In this document: positions 22,975 through 35,899 of the stretch, one piece after another
Layout: each line of letters starts with the position of its first letter
Numbering within the stretch: the stretch's first letter is position 1
Source of the DNA: Punica granatum
Taxonomy: Eukaryota; Streptophyta; Magnoliopsida; Myrtales; Lythraceae
Assembly (NCBI RefSeq): GCF_007655135.1
Contig: NC_045130.1
Location: 16,926,001-16,990,000, forward strand
Reading direction: 5' to 3'
Length of the DNA stretch: 64,000 nucleotides
The notes under the pieces: generated by a model
The model's database searches: none
The model's input: only the letters and a program-made list of their open reading frames with translations
What the model was told of the DNA's origin: nothing
Translations under genes and position numbers: made by a program

Positions 22975-25644
22975 AAAAGAGAAGAGCTTTTCCTCTCAAT
23001 GGTAAGATGTGGGCCTGGAAATAGTAGACTAATAAAGTAATTTGGAGAGTCAAACCATAGTCATCAGACTCCAAATTATGGGGTAATTTCATACCATTCA
23101 GAATAAAAATGGTGTATTAGTCAAATAAGGAGGGTGCTATCTGTTGATGTATTATCACACTATCTTTCCCATTACTTGTATGGTATATCAATGAGAAATT
23201 CTTCAGTAATCGTCCCATGAACTTATATATAATTGAATAATCTTATGCTTTTCTCATCCCATTATTATGATGAATTAGAATCATTAGTAAAGTTTTCTTA
23301 TATATTAATAGGTTTTTTTGTGTGAACCATGGTATCCGGAAGTCCAATTGGGTCATGACTAATTCAGTCGAGCTGGGTCAGCCCACTAAGGAGTAAAGCT
23401 TTCACAGCGTGGATTAATCTACATTCACAAGACCGAACTTGAGACCTTACTTAAGGGGAATAAATGCCAAACCGTTTCAACCAATCCAGATTAGTTTATC
23501 AACAGGTTTTTCAATACGTAGTTTTTTTTTCTTTTTGGAGCTTAAGAATATGCCATTATTTGGAAATGGAAAGGAGAAGGAGGAAGATATAGGGAATGTT
23601 TTGCCATCAATCAATTTGTAAGTCGGGTATATTGGCCAACTTTTTCTTTTCTTGGATGGGAAAATAACTTCATGCTTATCTTATATAAACTACAATAAAA
23701 CACAATTTAATTACCCATATCGGAAAGAAGGAAGATTGATACTTTGATTTTTGTGAACTAGAGGTCATACTTTGATATAAAAGGATGATAGGCAAAGAGA
23801 TCATTTATGTACAGTTTGTGTTTAGCCAGTTTTACACGAACACGATATAATTAGAACATCAAATAGCCACACCAAAGAAATGGGGCCAACATATGTTCCT
23901 GGAATTAAGATTGGAAATCGACATTGCATATACAACGTATAAAAGTTGAAGCGCATGCCAAGAATGCCGCACGTAATTGATAACTTCAAATTAACTGGCT
24001 ATGCGTTTCAGTGTCATAACAATTCAACCACCATATATATTATTCGTATAAATATCAATAATTTCTCGTACATATACACATTTCATACAGCTTATATACG
24101 CACATATCTATAAGTTTTCCTTTATGAAAAAAATAAAAGAAGAGAAAAACTTAAAAGAGCGTAAAATTTTCTTTAAAAAAATGTGGAGATGCAGTCTAAT
24201 ACAGTTTTATCCCTAATGAAAAATCATGCACAGCTGGATTCTCGAGGGACCAGGCATTATTAATTGACTATTAAACTAATTAATTTATTGAACACGAAGT
24301 ATGTCCAGATGATGACAAAAATCTATGTATTGTTAACACCCAAACAGTTTGGGGAAAGTTCAATGTTTGTTTTTTAATGTCTCTATATTGTTTTGGTTGA
24401 ATAATAATCTCTCTATAATTAAATGATAATGTCACTTGCAAGTGTCTAAAACGACAACCTGAATTGGTTTTTTATTTTTTTATTTTTTCTGATAATCCAT
24501 ATATTTTCCCTATTCCTTATTTGAAAACATCTTTTGTCGTGCCTAAATTAGTTAAAAAAATAAATAAAATCAGAGCATATTATTATAGAGATTCAAAAAC
24601 AGAAAAATCCTCAAATTCATGCAAAAAAAATTATGAATTATAATAGTCGAAGTAGTGATTGATCATTAATCATGAAAATGTGATTCAATGCTAACACGAG
24701 CCCCCGTTGTCTTAAAAATTTACTAATTGTGTATGGGTTCAAAACTTATTGGAAGTCGTACCTTATACTCACGATAAAGCGATATCGTATAACAATCGAT
24801 TTTAATGAATAAATAGATAATATCTCGTGATTTTACCAAAACAAAAGGTAGTGATTATTGTGAGTAGCATTGGAAAGGGATTATTAAGCCCTGACAATCA
24901 GAATGTCCAAATTATTCGAGTTAACCCGTCATTTTCTAATTGGATTTGACATCGGAAAATCGGGAAATAAAATGGTCCAATGAAAGCGGAAAATGGCAGC
25001 CATGCACCAGCCAAGAAGAGGTTTGTCATCCTACGTGCAAATTGAGGACCAAGTCGATCGGTGTCGCCAGCGATACCACCAAATTGTTCACTGTCTTCCA
25101 ATTATTATTAATCGATTTTTGTACTCTTCCTTCGCATCACGTTCTCCAGCTGAAAAAATTTATATACTAAAAGAAACGTGTAAAAAATAAAATCACTGAC
25201 AAACACTGTAACAATAAACATATATGTGTTACCATCAGACATTTGATCATTCAGTATAAGTATTTATTATTTCTATTCAAGTATTTAAGTGATGTAATTG
25301 TACAAAACGCTAAGTTTTGAACTGAAATACTAAACACGTAAAATTGAAAATAGAAGTAAAAAATCACTTATTAAATGTATCACCGTTAACATGATAATGG
25401 ACACATCGTGTGTGTATATACGTATATAATCTGTCTCCGGATTATTACATGTAGCTATTAATGAAAGGTGAGCGAGACGGGATGACCCGCAAAATATAGT
25501 TTTAGTTGCAGGTTAGACCGTCCCGCTGACCACTACACGTCGGTTGATTCCCTGTGTCAATTGTGCTATAGAAGTCAACTTTTTATTTTTTTCTTTCTTT
25601 TAAAATTATCATTTTTTCAAATTTTTTTATTTTATCACATTTGT
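22975..25644. other. Intergenic, AT-rich, no gene
   Basis: ORFs are short and lack motifs. It contains a reverse-strand SINE-like repeat at 23,320-23,490, listed separately. Nothing else was recognised. Confidence 0.45.
23320..23492 (-). mobile_element. SINE-like repeat (variant 2), reverse strand
   Basis: Read on the minus strand it begins 'ggttgaaacggtttggc', has 'caagttcggtcttgtgaatg' (B-box-like) and 'gactgaattagtcatgaccc', and ends in an A run (T run on +). It is the least worn copy of variant 2 in the window. Confidence 0.6.
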
Positions 25645-26931
25645 GGAGCTTTTCCCTAAAATACATTTTTTTTGGAAATTTATTCCCAAACTAATCTTGT
25701 TTGAAAAATAATTCCCTAAGTAGTGTGTAAAATCTTTTAAACGCTTTTCAATTCAACGCCTATCTTTTAAACACTTTACAAAACACTCTCAATGATACTC
25801 CCGTGTCTCCTTTTGACTTAATTAGATAAAGTATAAATTATAAAAATAATAATAACCAATATTGATATATTAATCGGATTTTCTTAAAAATATTAAAATC
25901 AAAATAAAAATTAATGGTTCGGCTAGGTTGGATGTAATTCTTAGAGTCAAAAGTAAATTAAAGTTACTTCTAATGGATATTTGATTTTTGTTATTTCATT
26001 TTTAAATTTTTTTAGTTTTTTTAGTTACTTCAGTATTTTTTTTTAATTAAGGGGTTCAGTTTGGTGAATCACGATTAATTGCCCCTTTTTTATTAAAAGA
26101 AACTGAATTGAAATAGAACCCATTTAAGAATTATTATTTTTTTACTCAATTTGATTGAACGATTCAATTTAGATTTTTGGTTTCTTTCCCTACTCCTATC
26201 CTCATTTCATGTCGCAGAAATCGTCATCCTAGCTTCAGTTAACGCACCATTGTGGTCTTTACGAGGATTTTCTCGTGCGGAGCACCTTTTTAGGCTCATT
26301 CTCACACGATAGCTCAATTGCATCTTATTGGAGAGATTCAAGTGTCGAAAACTAAGCGGAAACTAATGAGGCCGAGCCATGCTTGAAATCATGTGCCTTG
26401 TGATCTCAAGATGACCAAATCTTGAGGTCGCTTAAGCCTATGAAGAGCTCGAGGGCTCTCATTGCGAGGGCCCTCACGTGATATAGGATGATTTAGATCT
26501 CCATGAGGTTTGCATGAGCAAAGGTTGACCAAGTCACAAGATTTACCATATGCTCGGGGGACCTCAGGGCTAGGTCACCCAAACTTCACAAGCCCAGGCT
26601 TGCTCATCGTCTCCAACTACAACGAAGGTCAAATCTTTGACCTTGCATGTCGAGACCGGTTGGAATGATTGGTCCATTGGACGCAGCAGTCCAGTGGTAG
26701 CGATATTGCCGATCGTGGAGTAATAATAATTTTTTTCTTTTATTTTTTTTTTATAAATCAATGAAAAATAAGACATAAGAGTATATTTGAGGTGTTTTTA
26801 AAATAGTCTAAAAAGTAAGGGTTGAATTGAAAAGGGATTTCATATGTAGAAGCCAAATAGGGAATTACTTTCAAATTTAGATTAGTTTGGGAATAAGCTT
26901 TTAAAATAAGACTATTTTGGGGCAAAGCTCC
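25645..26931. mobile_element. Non-autonomous DNA transposon with long TIRs (about 1.29 kb)
   Basis: The ends are inverted repeats over about 120 bases. The left arm starts 'ggagcttttccctaaaata' and continues 'attcccaaactaatc'. The right arm, reversed, reads 'ggagctttgccccaaaata' and 'attcccaaactaatc', and both go on to 'ttttcaattcaac'. Flanks 'acatttgt' (25,637-25,644) and 'atatttgt' (26,932-26,939) look like an 8-base target duplication with one change. There is no transposase. The inner part at 26,200-26,720 is less AT-rich than the arms. An 8-9 bp duplication fits hAT or Mutator-like elements. Confidence 0.82.
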
Positions 26932-27533
26932 ATATTTGTCGTTCTGGTAATCAAGCCAGATATATACATCCGCTTCGGCTCCCTCATTTACCGAAAAAAA
27001 AAAACAGATATATACATGCTTACCGAAAATAGGAAAATGATTGTTATTCCGAATTGCACGTGCCGAGTTCTGCCGAATGTGAGGGCTTCAAAGAATGCCC
27101 ATGCTTGTGGCCAAAATTACCACCCTGCCACTGTGTCTGTTCGGCTGACAAATTCGGCAGAAATGGTCGGCAGTAATAGCATTACTCCCGAAAATATACA
27201 CACAAGGGATTTATATTGTAAAATGACAAGACTTGTGAGATTTGGAAACTGCGCGGCAAATACAATATCCCTTATATTACTATCGTTATACAAAAAAAGA
27301 GTGCAAAGAAAATATACAGAAATTCATATATATATATATATATATATATTGCATGTGTGTCTCTAGAACACAATTGGTCCATTACTTGCTAGACAATATT
27401 GCTAGCATATACTCTGCCTCGACTCAACTGATTCAAGTCTCAACCAGCAAGTTTCTTCCAGATCTCCGGAGTATCGGTTGTGTACATCATAAGGTTCTAT
27501 AAATTTCAGGTTCATATCTTGAAAAAAATTCCA

Positions 27534-27558
27534 CCCCCCCCCCCCCCCCCCCCCCCCC
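27534..27558. repeat. Homopolymer of 25 C
   Basis: An uninterrupted run of C after 'ccaccc'. The exact length may be a sequencing estimate. On the minus strand it is a G run able in principle to form G-quadruplexes. Confidence 0.9.
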
Positions 27559-27654
27559 GTTATGCACAAATTTGCACTTATATGTATATATAGAGAGAGA
27601 GCTATATATCTAATGTTCGGTTTTAGAAATTAGGTGATTCCCTAGATGAACCTG

Positions 27655-27722
27655 TTGGGGTGGTTTCTCTCCTATATGGAAAATGGTGAATGGGGTGGTT
27701 TCTCTCCTATATGGAGAATGGT
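27655..27722. repeat. Tandem duplication of about 35 bp
   Basis: 'ggggtggtttctctcctata' followed by 'tgga.aatggtga' occurs twice in direct succession, with one base changed. Confidence 0.88.
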
Positions 27723-30700
27723 GAGAGCGAGTATTAAAAGTAATCCTTCACGAAAAAATTGAAAAGAAATTCATAAGTTTATAAAAAATAATAATCTAGC
27801 AATCCATTAACTTAAACTTTTGAGTTGCGAATGAGTCTGAGTCCGAAATAGGCCTGTGAATTTTTTCTAACAGAACCAATGATCCAATATATACATATAT
27901 GAAGTAGAGCCTAAACGTGCTCGAGAGCGGGCCTTTTCTAAAGTCGGTAGATAATTGATGAGCATGCATGGCTTGGAGTTGAGAAAAGATATGTAGATAT
28001 TAGATAAGTCTCCAGGCAAAAAAGGTCGTAACGACAATAATAATAAAAATATCAACCTTTGACAAAAAGTGCAAGTTTAATTATTGTACGAATCTTTACC
28101 TTGGCCAAAGAAAAATCTCATCTAACTTTACATTTCTTTCATTAAAAGAATCATGCGCCGTGATGAGAAAATTTATATATGCACCGCACATATATCTGCA
28201 CGTGGGTTGGAATTTCTAATTTGTTTAATTCATAAATTTTAGTTTACGTTGAGAACTATGTGTCATGAGTAAATTTCCGATCAAAATAGATTAAGTTGCG
28301 TAAAGTTCATGTAAAATACAGAGGAACGACTTAATAAGTAAAGTACAAATGAACGATTTAACCACATAAATTTATAAGTCGCCACTATTTAATTATTATT
28401 TAGATTAATCATCCAAGTTAATCTTAGCCCTTCAAATTATCTCTCGTGACCCTAATAGTAAACTCCATTGTTGTAGCCAGCTAGCGCTGTGATGAAGTAC
28501 TGGTTTAAGATCCACAAACACGAATATATCGGATATTTTACGAATCGTGCATGTAATTTTTTTTGAAAATAGAGATCAGAATATGTTGTTGATATATTAT
28601 TTATGTTGTATTTTTGATTTTTTTCCTTTTTCCTTTTGATTTGCTTGCTTATTATAGTTAGTAGGAGTTATTGGTTTCGAGTACCTTGTATTTTTCACGA
28701 TACCCGAATCTTATCATGTAAGGGACAAATTCCAAGATTTTGGAATCGGACCCTACCCTGTTGAATTCTAAAATCAGAACCTACCTGGAACTTGTATTAT
28801 ACCACAAGTTCTGAGTATCCAGTTGGAACCTGTAAATTTTTTTCTCTAGCTAAATAAAATCGAAAATATCACATACATAATCAGTAATCAGGCAAAATAG
28901 AATATCAACAAAATTTAGATTAATTCACAATAAAAAAAATGTCTCATCAATTCATCGATAAAATTAAACATCCATAATACGATCTCACATAACCAAGTGC
29001 CTCTAATTCATTAGATGAGATAATAATTTTATTCTTTTCTCTTTTTTTAATAAATAATCGGTTTCGGATATTTTATAGGCAAGAATCATAACCGAAATCG
29101 ATTTTCACCGATTTCTGATTTTAATATCCGGAACCTACCCGATTTTAAATACGAGCCCAGCCGAATCCTACCTTAATGGATAAATTTCGACCGATTCCGG
29201 ATATACTCGATTTCCGTGAACACTCCCAATAGTCAATCGAGTCAATGGGAAAAGAAGGTAAACGGAAAAGGGTGTGTGAAGTGAAAATAAAGTGTATCCA
29301 ATTGATTATTGAATTTTGTCCAAATGTGTGCCGCCCCAAAAGTCCGTCTGTCTTTCTCAGTCAACAATGACGTTCTGATTTTGATTCCTGGATAGCTATC
29401 TATGGGTGGGCCCCAATGTCTCGATTTTTCTTGTCATGGCCAATTCTTTTTTTTTTTTGTCAAAATATATCCTGACCGTGACCCATCCCGATCCCTTCTC
29501 GCAAATTGCACATATGATATCCTTCAATTATTGTCCATTACATTTTCCAATTAATCATTTCTTTCAGAACAAAAGAACACCACATGAGGGCTTGTGTCTC
29601 TCTGTACATCTCCCTGTCTCTGGTAACCTAATGGGAAATACGAATAGACTAATCGAGTTTTAAACCGCGCCAAGTAGCAAAAGCAACATATACATTATAA
29701 ATATTAGATATGAACATCATTGTTCGATGTGGCAAGTCCTAGTTAACAGATGCATGGTCGATATACTCTTTGGCTGGGTCTTGCTCGTCCCGCTTCAATT
29801 TACCTCACATGATTGGAAGTATGGTCCCTTACATATCCAACGATATTGACATGGTATATCCTTTAATAATTTTACGCACATATTATATATATGTTTTTTT
29901 TTTTTGGGGAGGGGGATGGACAGACTAAATATGTGAACACGTTTACTTCTCCAGTCCCAACGTGGACCGCGAGGACGAATTCCAAACCGATCAGAATCAT
30001 ATTTCTTTATATGATGATGACGAATATATATTATATGTGAACGGGTTTTCTCTTGTTTTGGTTGAAAAAGATGGGTGTCCTTTTTTCTTTTTCTTTTTTG
30101 GGGGGGAGGGATTGGTGTCATGCCGTTTCTTCCTGGTCGACAGCAAACCTTTTGAATTAAATGTGATGTATCATCGGAGATACTTTGATAAGGACAAACT
30201 AAATTGTAAAATAGTAAAGAAAAATGGCCCCTACGATTGCCGAAAATAGAAAAATAAGCTTCCATTTAATTTTCGAGTTAGATAATGATCAAATTCAACT
30301 TGATTCTGTATAATGATTGTAATTGATAAATATATTAATATGTGATGATATATATATATATATGCATGTATATATAGATATAAAAATAAATGATAAATTT
30401 AATATTAAAAAATTAATATATATGTAGATGTGAAAATAGATGGGAATTTATACATTAATTAAAAAATGATTTGATAAATCTATTTGAAAATTTTTATAAA
30501 AAGTAATGATTGTATTATTGAATTAAGGAAAAAATAAAGTTGAGATAAGTTGAGTAAGATTATTATTTAGAAAACAAATCAAAACCTAATAACCTTGAAA
30601 AACATAAGGTGCATGTAGTTTCAGAGTTAAAATAATTTTAATTTTGATTGTGAAAAAGGACAAATGATTGTGTAATGTGTTGAGTTAAAGTTAAATTTAA

Positions 30701-32339
30701 AAATTTTTACTTGGAAAATGTGTATTTTTGTTGCGTAGTGTGTTGAGTTAAAGTTAAAGTTAAATTTTTTGTGATTTTAACTGTCAAACCAAAACAGAGC
30801 AATATATTTCATCTTCTTATCAGCAGCCCATGACACCGTTGTCAAAACCAATTTTCCGCCACCACAGCGATGCTTCCAACAGGGGGTCACTTAGATGATG
30901 AACCAACATGATGATGGGAGTTGAAAATGATAAAATGAACCAGTAAAAAAGTGAACAAACCGGTTGGTAAAAGAAGATCAAACTGGGTTTGTAAAAAAAG
31001 ATGAACAACCGGATTATCGGGTTTGATTATTAACCGATTAATTAGGTTCAGATTTTGCCATTATCCGATTATAGGTTGGATTGTAAGGACACGTGTCACA
31101 ATATGATTGGACCACATGTCGGATAAGAGAGTAACTACTTGAAATTATAGTGAATAAAAATCGTTAAATAAATAGGTGAATGATTACAATATAAGGGGCA
31201 AAATATATAAATTATAAATGATCCAAATTAAATATTAAAATATCTAATGAATGAGATTTGTATCCTATGTAGGCTATTTTTTGATGTCCCGCTTTAGAAT
31301 CACTCTAGAAGACCATTCGGCTAACAATTGACCCCTTAGATCAGCGGATTTATTCATGGGAGAATCATATATATCCAGTCTGATTTAGCTACTATACATC
31401 TACCTCAATTATTTGAATTTTCAATGATTAAATTAGTTATTTAACAAAGCTAACATGAATCACCACGTGGCATGGCACAATTAGGAAATTAATATGTTAG
31501 TGGACTTTACTTATAATGTAAGAATTAAAAATATGCTGGAAGCATTTATTGCCATAATCTAAGTAAGTCTGAACTGAACAGATATTAATCTCAATCTCAA
31601 CTTTTTGTTGTCTCGGTGGGAAAGAGGTTGGTAAAAAGAAAAATTAAGAATATAATATCATCAGCCAAATAAAAAAATGATAACATACTTTTAACTAATT
31701 ATTAAGGTGCCTTCAGCAGCCATATAATTATATACTTAACTTACCTATCAAAAACAAAATATATGCTTAACTTGGTTGAGCTGTTGCTCACATTCTGAGT
31801 CATACCTACCAAGCAAACAGTGGATTTGCATGTTGTCCTCTTTTTTCTTTTTGGATCTGAAATTGAAACATGCCAGTAATAAAAGTTCGATGTCCAAGAT
31901 TAAATTAATTTGTTATTCAGTTGAAAAGTTATGAATTGATTTAAGGAACGTGCACCTTTCTTTCTTTTTATTTATTTATTTGAGTTTTTAATTGATTGAT
32001 TAGCGATATACATATACATATATTTATATGCATGTAAAAAATTAGCACAGGATAGATGTTTCTAAAGGGGGACAATTTTTGGGATGCGTGATTGAGTTTT
32101 CAGTCACCTTACAAAACCCCAAAACAAGTGTACAAAAACCCAAAATAAGTATACAGAAAATTTGATATTTATACAAAACCAAAAAGCTTTTGTACAACAA
32201 ATGTTTGGGGGATTAGCATTTGGGTGACTGAATTTTCAGTTATGAAACTCAAGAATTTCCCTCTGAATAGACATTTGTCAAAGTTGAAACCAAGGTGGCA
32301 TCCATGTTGAATATTAGTCCCCCACCACCAAATGTGATA

Positions 32340-33012
32340 ATCTAATAGTTAATAAGCCTACTCCCATATAGTCTAGTAATCATAAGATCCCAAATTCAAA
32401 TTTTCTTTAGGCATTTGTGTCAAAATATTTACTAAAAGAGTGCTTTTCGCTTGGGTTTTGAGACAAATTTTTGCGAACTATACAAGACTTTTGGTGGTAC
32501 TACGCTGATGAAAAATATTTGCGCTAAATTATCAGTTATGTTCGTGATAGAATACGATAATTCAAACATTGCGTAACGGAACGGCAAGATTATCATCACT
32601 ACTTCCTACCATTTTACCAAAAAAATCGTCCCCCGTACTTATAAAAGAGAGAGAGAGAGAGGGAATATTCATCCCCACGCATGGAGATCACATACCCTAA
32701 TAAATGCAATCCTAACTTTAACAAAAAAAAATCATTAAGGATGGTGATCTAGTGATTTTAAATTTACTCTTATGTAATTTGAAGATTCTCAAGTTTCGAG
32801 TTCGAATATTCTAAGTTAGGGTAGGCTCTTTGAATTGAGCCTGGGGTCATTTTCGCTTTTGTGAACGTACTAGGCTTCTTGTGGTGTTACGCTGACTGGG
32901 CTAGTGCTTGCGCTGGTTATTCAGTTCGTCTAGTATGTTCACGGTTCAACACGAGAGTCGAACATTACATAGCATGAACAACAATATTATTATCACTGCT
33001 GCCAACTATTTT
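32340..33012 (+). repeat. Two diverged copies of a tRNA-like repeat
   Basis: About 32,340-32,610 and 32,740-33,012 share the series 'tttcgctt..gtg/ttt', 'gcgaac.tac.a.g.ctt.tggtg.tac.ctga', 'ttgcgct', 'tcagtt.tgt', 'cgaacattac' and 'tcactactgccta'. The second copy has 'cgagttcgaat', close to a B box. A SINE family is likely, but the borders are not clear. Confidence 0.5.
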
Positions 33013-33559
33013 ACCTATAAAATAATAATAAAATATACCCACTCCTAACCGGCCTAAGGTTATACCTCGCATGAGAAACGGGAATTAATACACTAACACT
33101 TGCTTTCTATTTGTAACCAAGAAATCCTTAATTAATTCTCGACATCTACTAGTTATGTATTGTATTTACTCTTTTCATCCAAATATTTTCGATGTATTCC
33201 AAATACTATGGATAGTTCGGTAAATAAATTATCTTTCCGGATGTGTAGAGGAGGATACAAAACGGAAATCTGATTTATCGATCTCATAAATTCGATTCAA
33301 GTTTTGGATTGTTATGTAATTCATATAATTTGGTGCAAGGAAGTTTCTTGTTCGCGTACAAATCATCACTATCATAGTTCCCATCATTTAATAAACATAA
33401 CTAACAGATTAGACCAAACATTTAGGAAGTATAAGGGAAGATCAGCCGCCCAACTTGTACCATGTTGTTTTGCGGCCTCCCTCATATTTATAATTATAAA
33501 TTGTAAACAATCCTTTCAGTTTAAATTAACTCATTCATTAACCGACGTGAATTTATTAA

Positions 33560-33735
33560 AATGATTCGACGCTTATTTTCTTTAAATAAGAGGATTTCAG
33601 AATTCAAATCTTATAAATGAAAAATTCACGATTGAGAGTTTTGCCTTTTAGTAAATTAACCTGACACGAAATTGGATTAATCGAAATCAATTTGATTTTC
33701 GAATAACAGGCAGTGCATATGAAAAATTAACTCAT
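33560..33735 (+). mobile_element. SINE-like repeat (variant 2), worn copy
   Basis: It keeps 'aattcaaatcttataaatg', 'cacgattgagagttttgcc', 'attggattaatcg' and 'gattttcgaata' in the family order and ends 'atgaaaaatt'. Confidence 0.45.
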
Positions 33736-35552
33736 ATATCCTTAATACTCTTCCTTAAATAATGATTAAAGTTCACGTTTCATATTTATTTATTTATTCA
33801 TAGCTGGCACCATTTCGTCCGTTCTACTATAACTTATCTAATCATGTACTTTGAAGTTGCGGCCGTGGAATAGTCCAAAAGATCAAGCTGGCAGTCAACA
33901 CATGGTGAGCTGTTTGACTGTTATGCTTTAGAAAATGGCAATGCAGATTGCAAACAAAATGAGATTTAGACAAATTAATTATTATTTGTATTTAACTGGA
34001 TTCAGCGTACAATACGTGACAACAAAATCTATCTTTGACAAATTAATTGGACAATTCTTTGATATCGTTGAGGCACCGTTTTCTTTATTTAACAATCGTT
34101 AAATCACCTTAAATTAAGAAGAGAGACAATGAGTGACAGGAAAACACCGAGCTTTGGTGGCACGATCTAGCGGTGGGGAGCGTGGGAACACCAGCTTTGA
34201 TGGCACCATAAAAGCTCCCTAACTAGTAAATGGAGTCAAACATTTCCGCCCAAAATGTTCCGTGGTAATTCTTTGACACACACGTGTGACGATTAGGATG
34301 TCAGGTGTGTTAGGATATAGTTCCAAGATAGTGAGTTAGCGGAATCACCAACTGTCCTCACCGATCTAATGCATAGCACATTGGTCCTTGATGTCTGAAG
34401 GATTAGCCGGCGATTGGGTTTCCTCGGAGATGAGTAGGTCGAGTGCGAGATGATCGGATGAGATGCAGACGATGTCGCGGCCATGAGGAAAAGGCCGCTT
34501 TGGTTCTCCCTACGTGCGTGTGACTGTGTAGCTCGACTTTTGAAAGGAGACGGTCCAGAAGTTGATCTCGTGGCTGGCAAGTCACGATCCAAGGAGGCTC
34601 ATGAGCTAGCGGGTTTCGGCCTAGAGAATTGAGCTGAAGGTCAGAACCTTAGCTCGGTGACTACATTGGCCTAGAAGCCAAGATTAGCTGTGGTAGTCAA
34701 CAGATCAGCAATAGGGTGATCCCGGAAGGTCGATAGGGTTGTTCCAGAAGGCGGTTTAGTGCATGTTATGTAAAAATAGATATTGAAGGTGTGGTGTTAT
34801 AAAAGTAAGGATAAAAAAGATAAATGCGTTTGATTGATGTGCCGAAGGGGGCTTATAATATTAGACCGGGTCAATACTTATAAGCCTTAGTCTAGAATCG
34901 GGCCCGAAATATCGAATACGGAATAACATCGAATGGTAAGAGTAATTTTTCTAATTGAAAAAAATACTTTTCCTCTTATTGCCTATCGAACGTAGTCTAA
35001 TGAAAAAAAGAAATAAGTCTAATATTCTTCGGGATAAATTCTCCAATTATTCCTAATGACTAGTAAGACATAAAATAAGGAAAGCCAATAAATAAACATG
35101 TGCAGCGCGTCCACCCTACTTAGCACTATATGAGTGTCCCTTGAATTTCCTTTCAAGTCTTCACATGCAATCTTCCGTTCTCCTACCGGTTGCCTTGAGA
35201 TCTAGCCCATATATCTTTCCTCTGGCATGTACTTCAAGAAAATTATCTTTCCATGTATATCTTCTCTCCCTTGGTAGCTTTTGCATGTAAGGAATTAGAT
35301 GAGAATTTCCCTAAAATAAAGATTAGTTGCTGCACACCCGTCCTTCGCTTGGAAAGAATCCCATAAATTTCTATACCTAACCGCACGTCCATCCACGGCT
35401 ATTCGAGTCGGGTATTGCCGTGTTTTGGGTCGAGCCGGTCCTGTGCCGCATCTCATGGGTCCCATGGACTTTACACATCGCAATCCGCATTTATCGCGAA
35501 GTGCGAAAAATATGTGTAAATATAAACATATGAAGATATAGTCGGCGATTTA

Positions 35553-35891
35553 GAATGTGTTTGATTTTAAAGTTGAGTTTAGATTTTAATTGGTTTGTAA
35601 TAATTATATTGTTGAATTATGAGAAAAATTGTATTGTTGAATTATGAGAAAAATTGTGAAAAAGTAATGGATAGTTGAAAGAAAATAATGATTGTATTGT
35701 TGAATTGTGAAAAAAGTAATGAATAATTGAGAGAAGGTAATGATTGTGTTGTAAATTTGTAAGAAAACATAATGAATAGTTGAAAGAATTTAATATTAAA
35801 AATTGAAGAAAAAAGAAAAAATAATAATTGTGTTATTGAATTGAAGATAAGTATAATTGAGTTAAAAAAAAATTTTGAATCCAAACAACGC
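35553..35891. mobile_element. Tourist-like MITE with internal tandem repeats
   Basis: Ends 'gaatgtgtttgattttaaa' and, reversed, 'gcgttgtttggattcaaaa' form imperfect TIRs flanked by TTA on both sides (35,550-35,552 and 35,892-35,894), as in PIF/Harbinger-related MITEs. Inside, a 'tgattgtattgttgaatt..gaaaaa.taatgaatagttgaaag' unit of about 55-60 bases is repeated about four times with decay. Confidence 0.65.
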
Positions 35892-35899
35892 TTAATATT

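Larger units (their letters stand above)
26940..30285. other. Intergenic, no gene recognised
   Basis: A poly-C run, a (TA)n run at about 27,329-27,350, a 35-base tandem duplication and short ORFs without motifs. ORF 29,795-30,265 (-) is a low-complexity reading of A/T-rich DNA and is not called. Confidence 0.45.
30285..35550. other. Intergenic, AT-rich, no gene recognised
   Basis: It contains words of a MITE-like family near 30,290-30,780 ('gtgttgagttaaagttaaa' twice), SINE-like repeats listed separately, and a GC-richer patch at about 34,290-34,880 that may be a retrotransposon relic. No ORF has a domain I recognise. Confidence 0.4.

Noticed and set aside
29795..30265. 156-codon minus-strand ORF
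   Set aside because: The composition is that of random A/T-rich sequence. No domain and no homologue was recognised.
32069..32250. Possible small MITE with 'ttcagtcacc' and 'ggtgactgaa' ends
   Set aside because: The inverted match covers only about 18 bases and no target duplication was found.
34290..34880. GC-richer patch that might be a retrotransposon LTR or captured gene
   Set aside because: No protein similarity, LTR partner or target duplication was visible. Composition alone is not enough.
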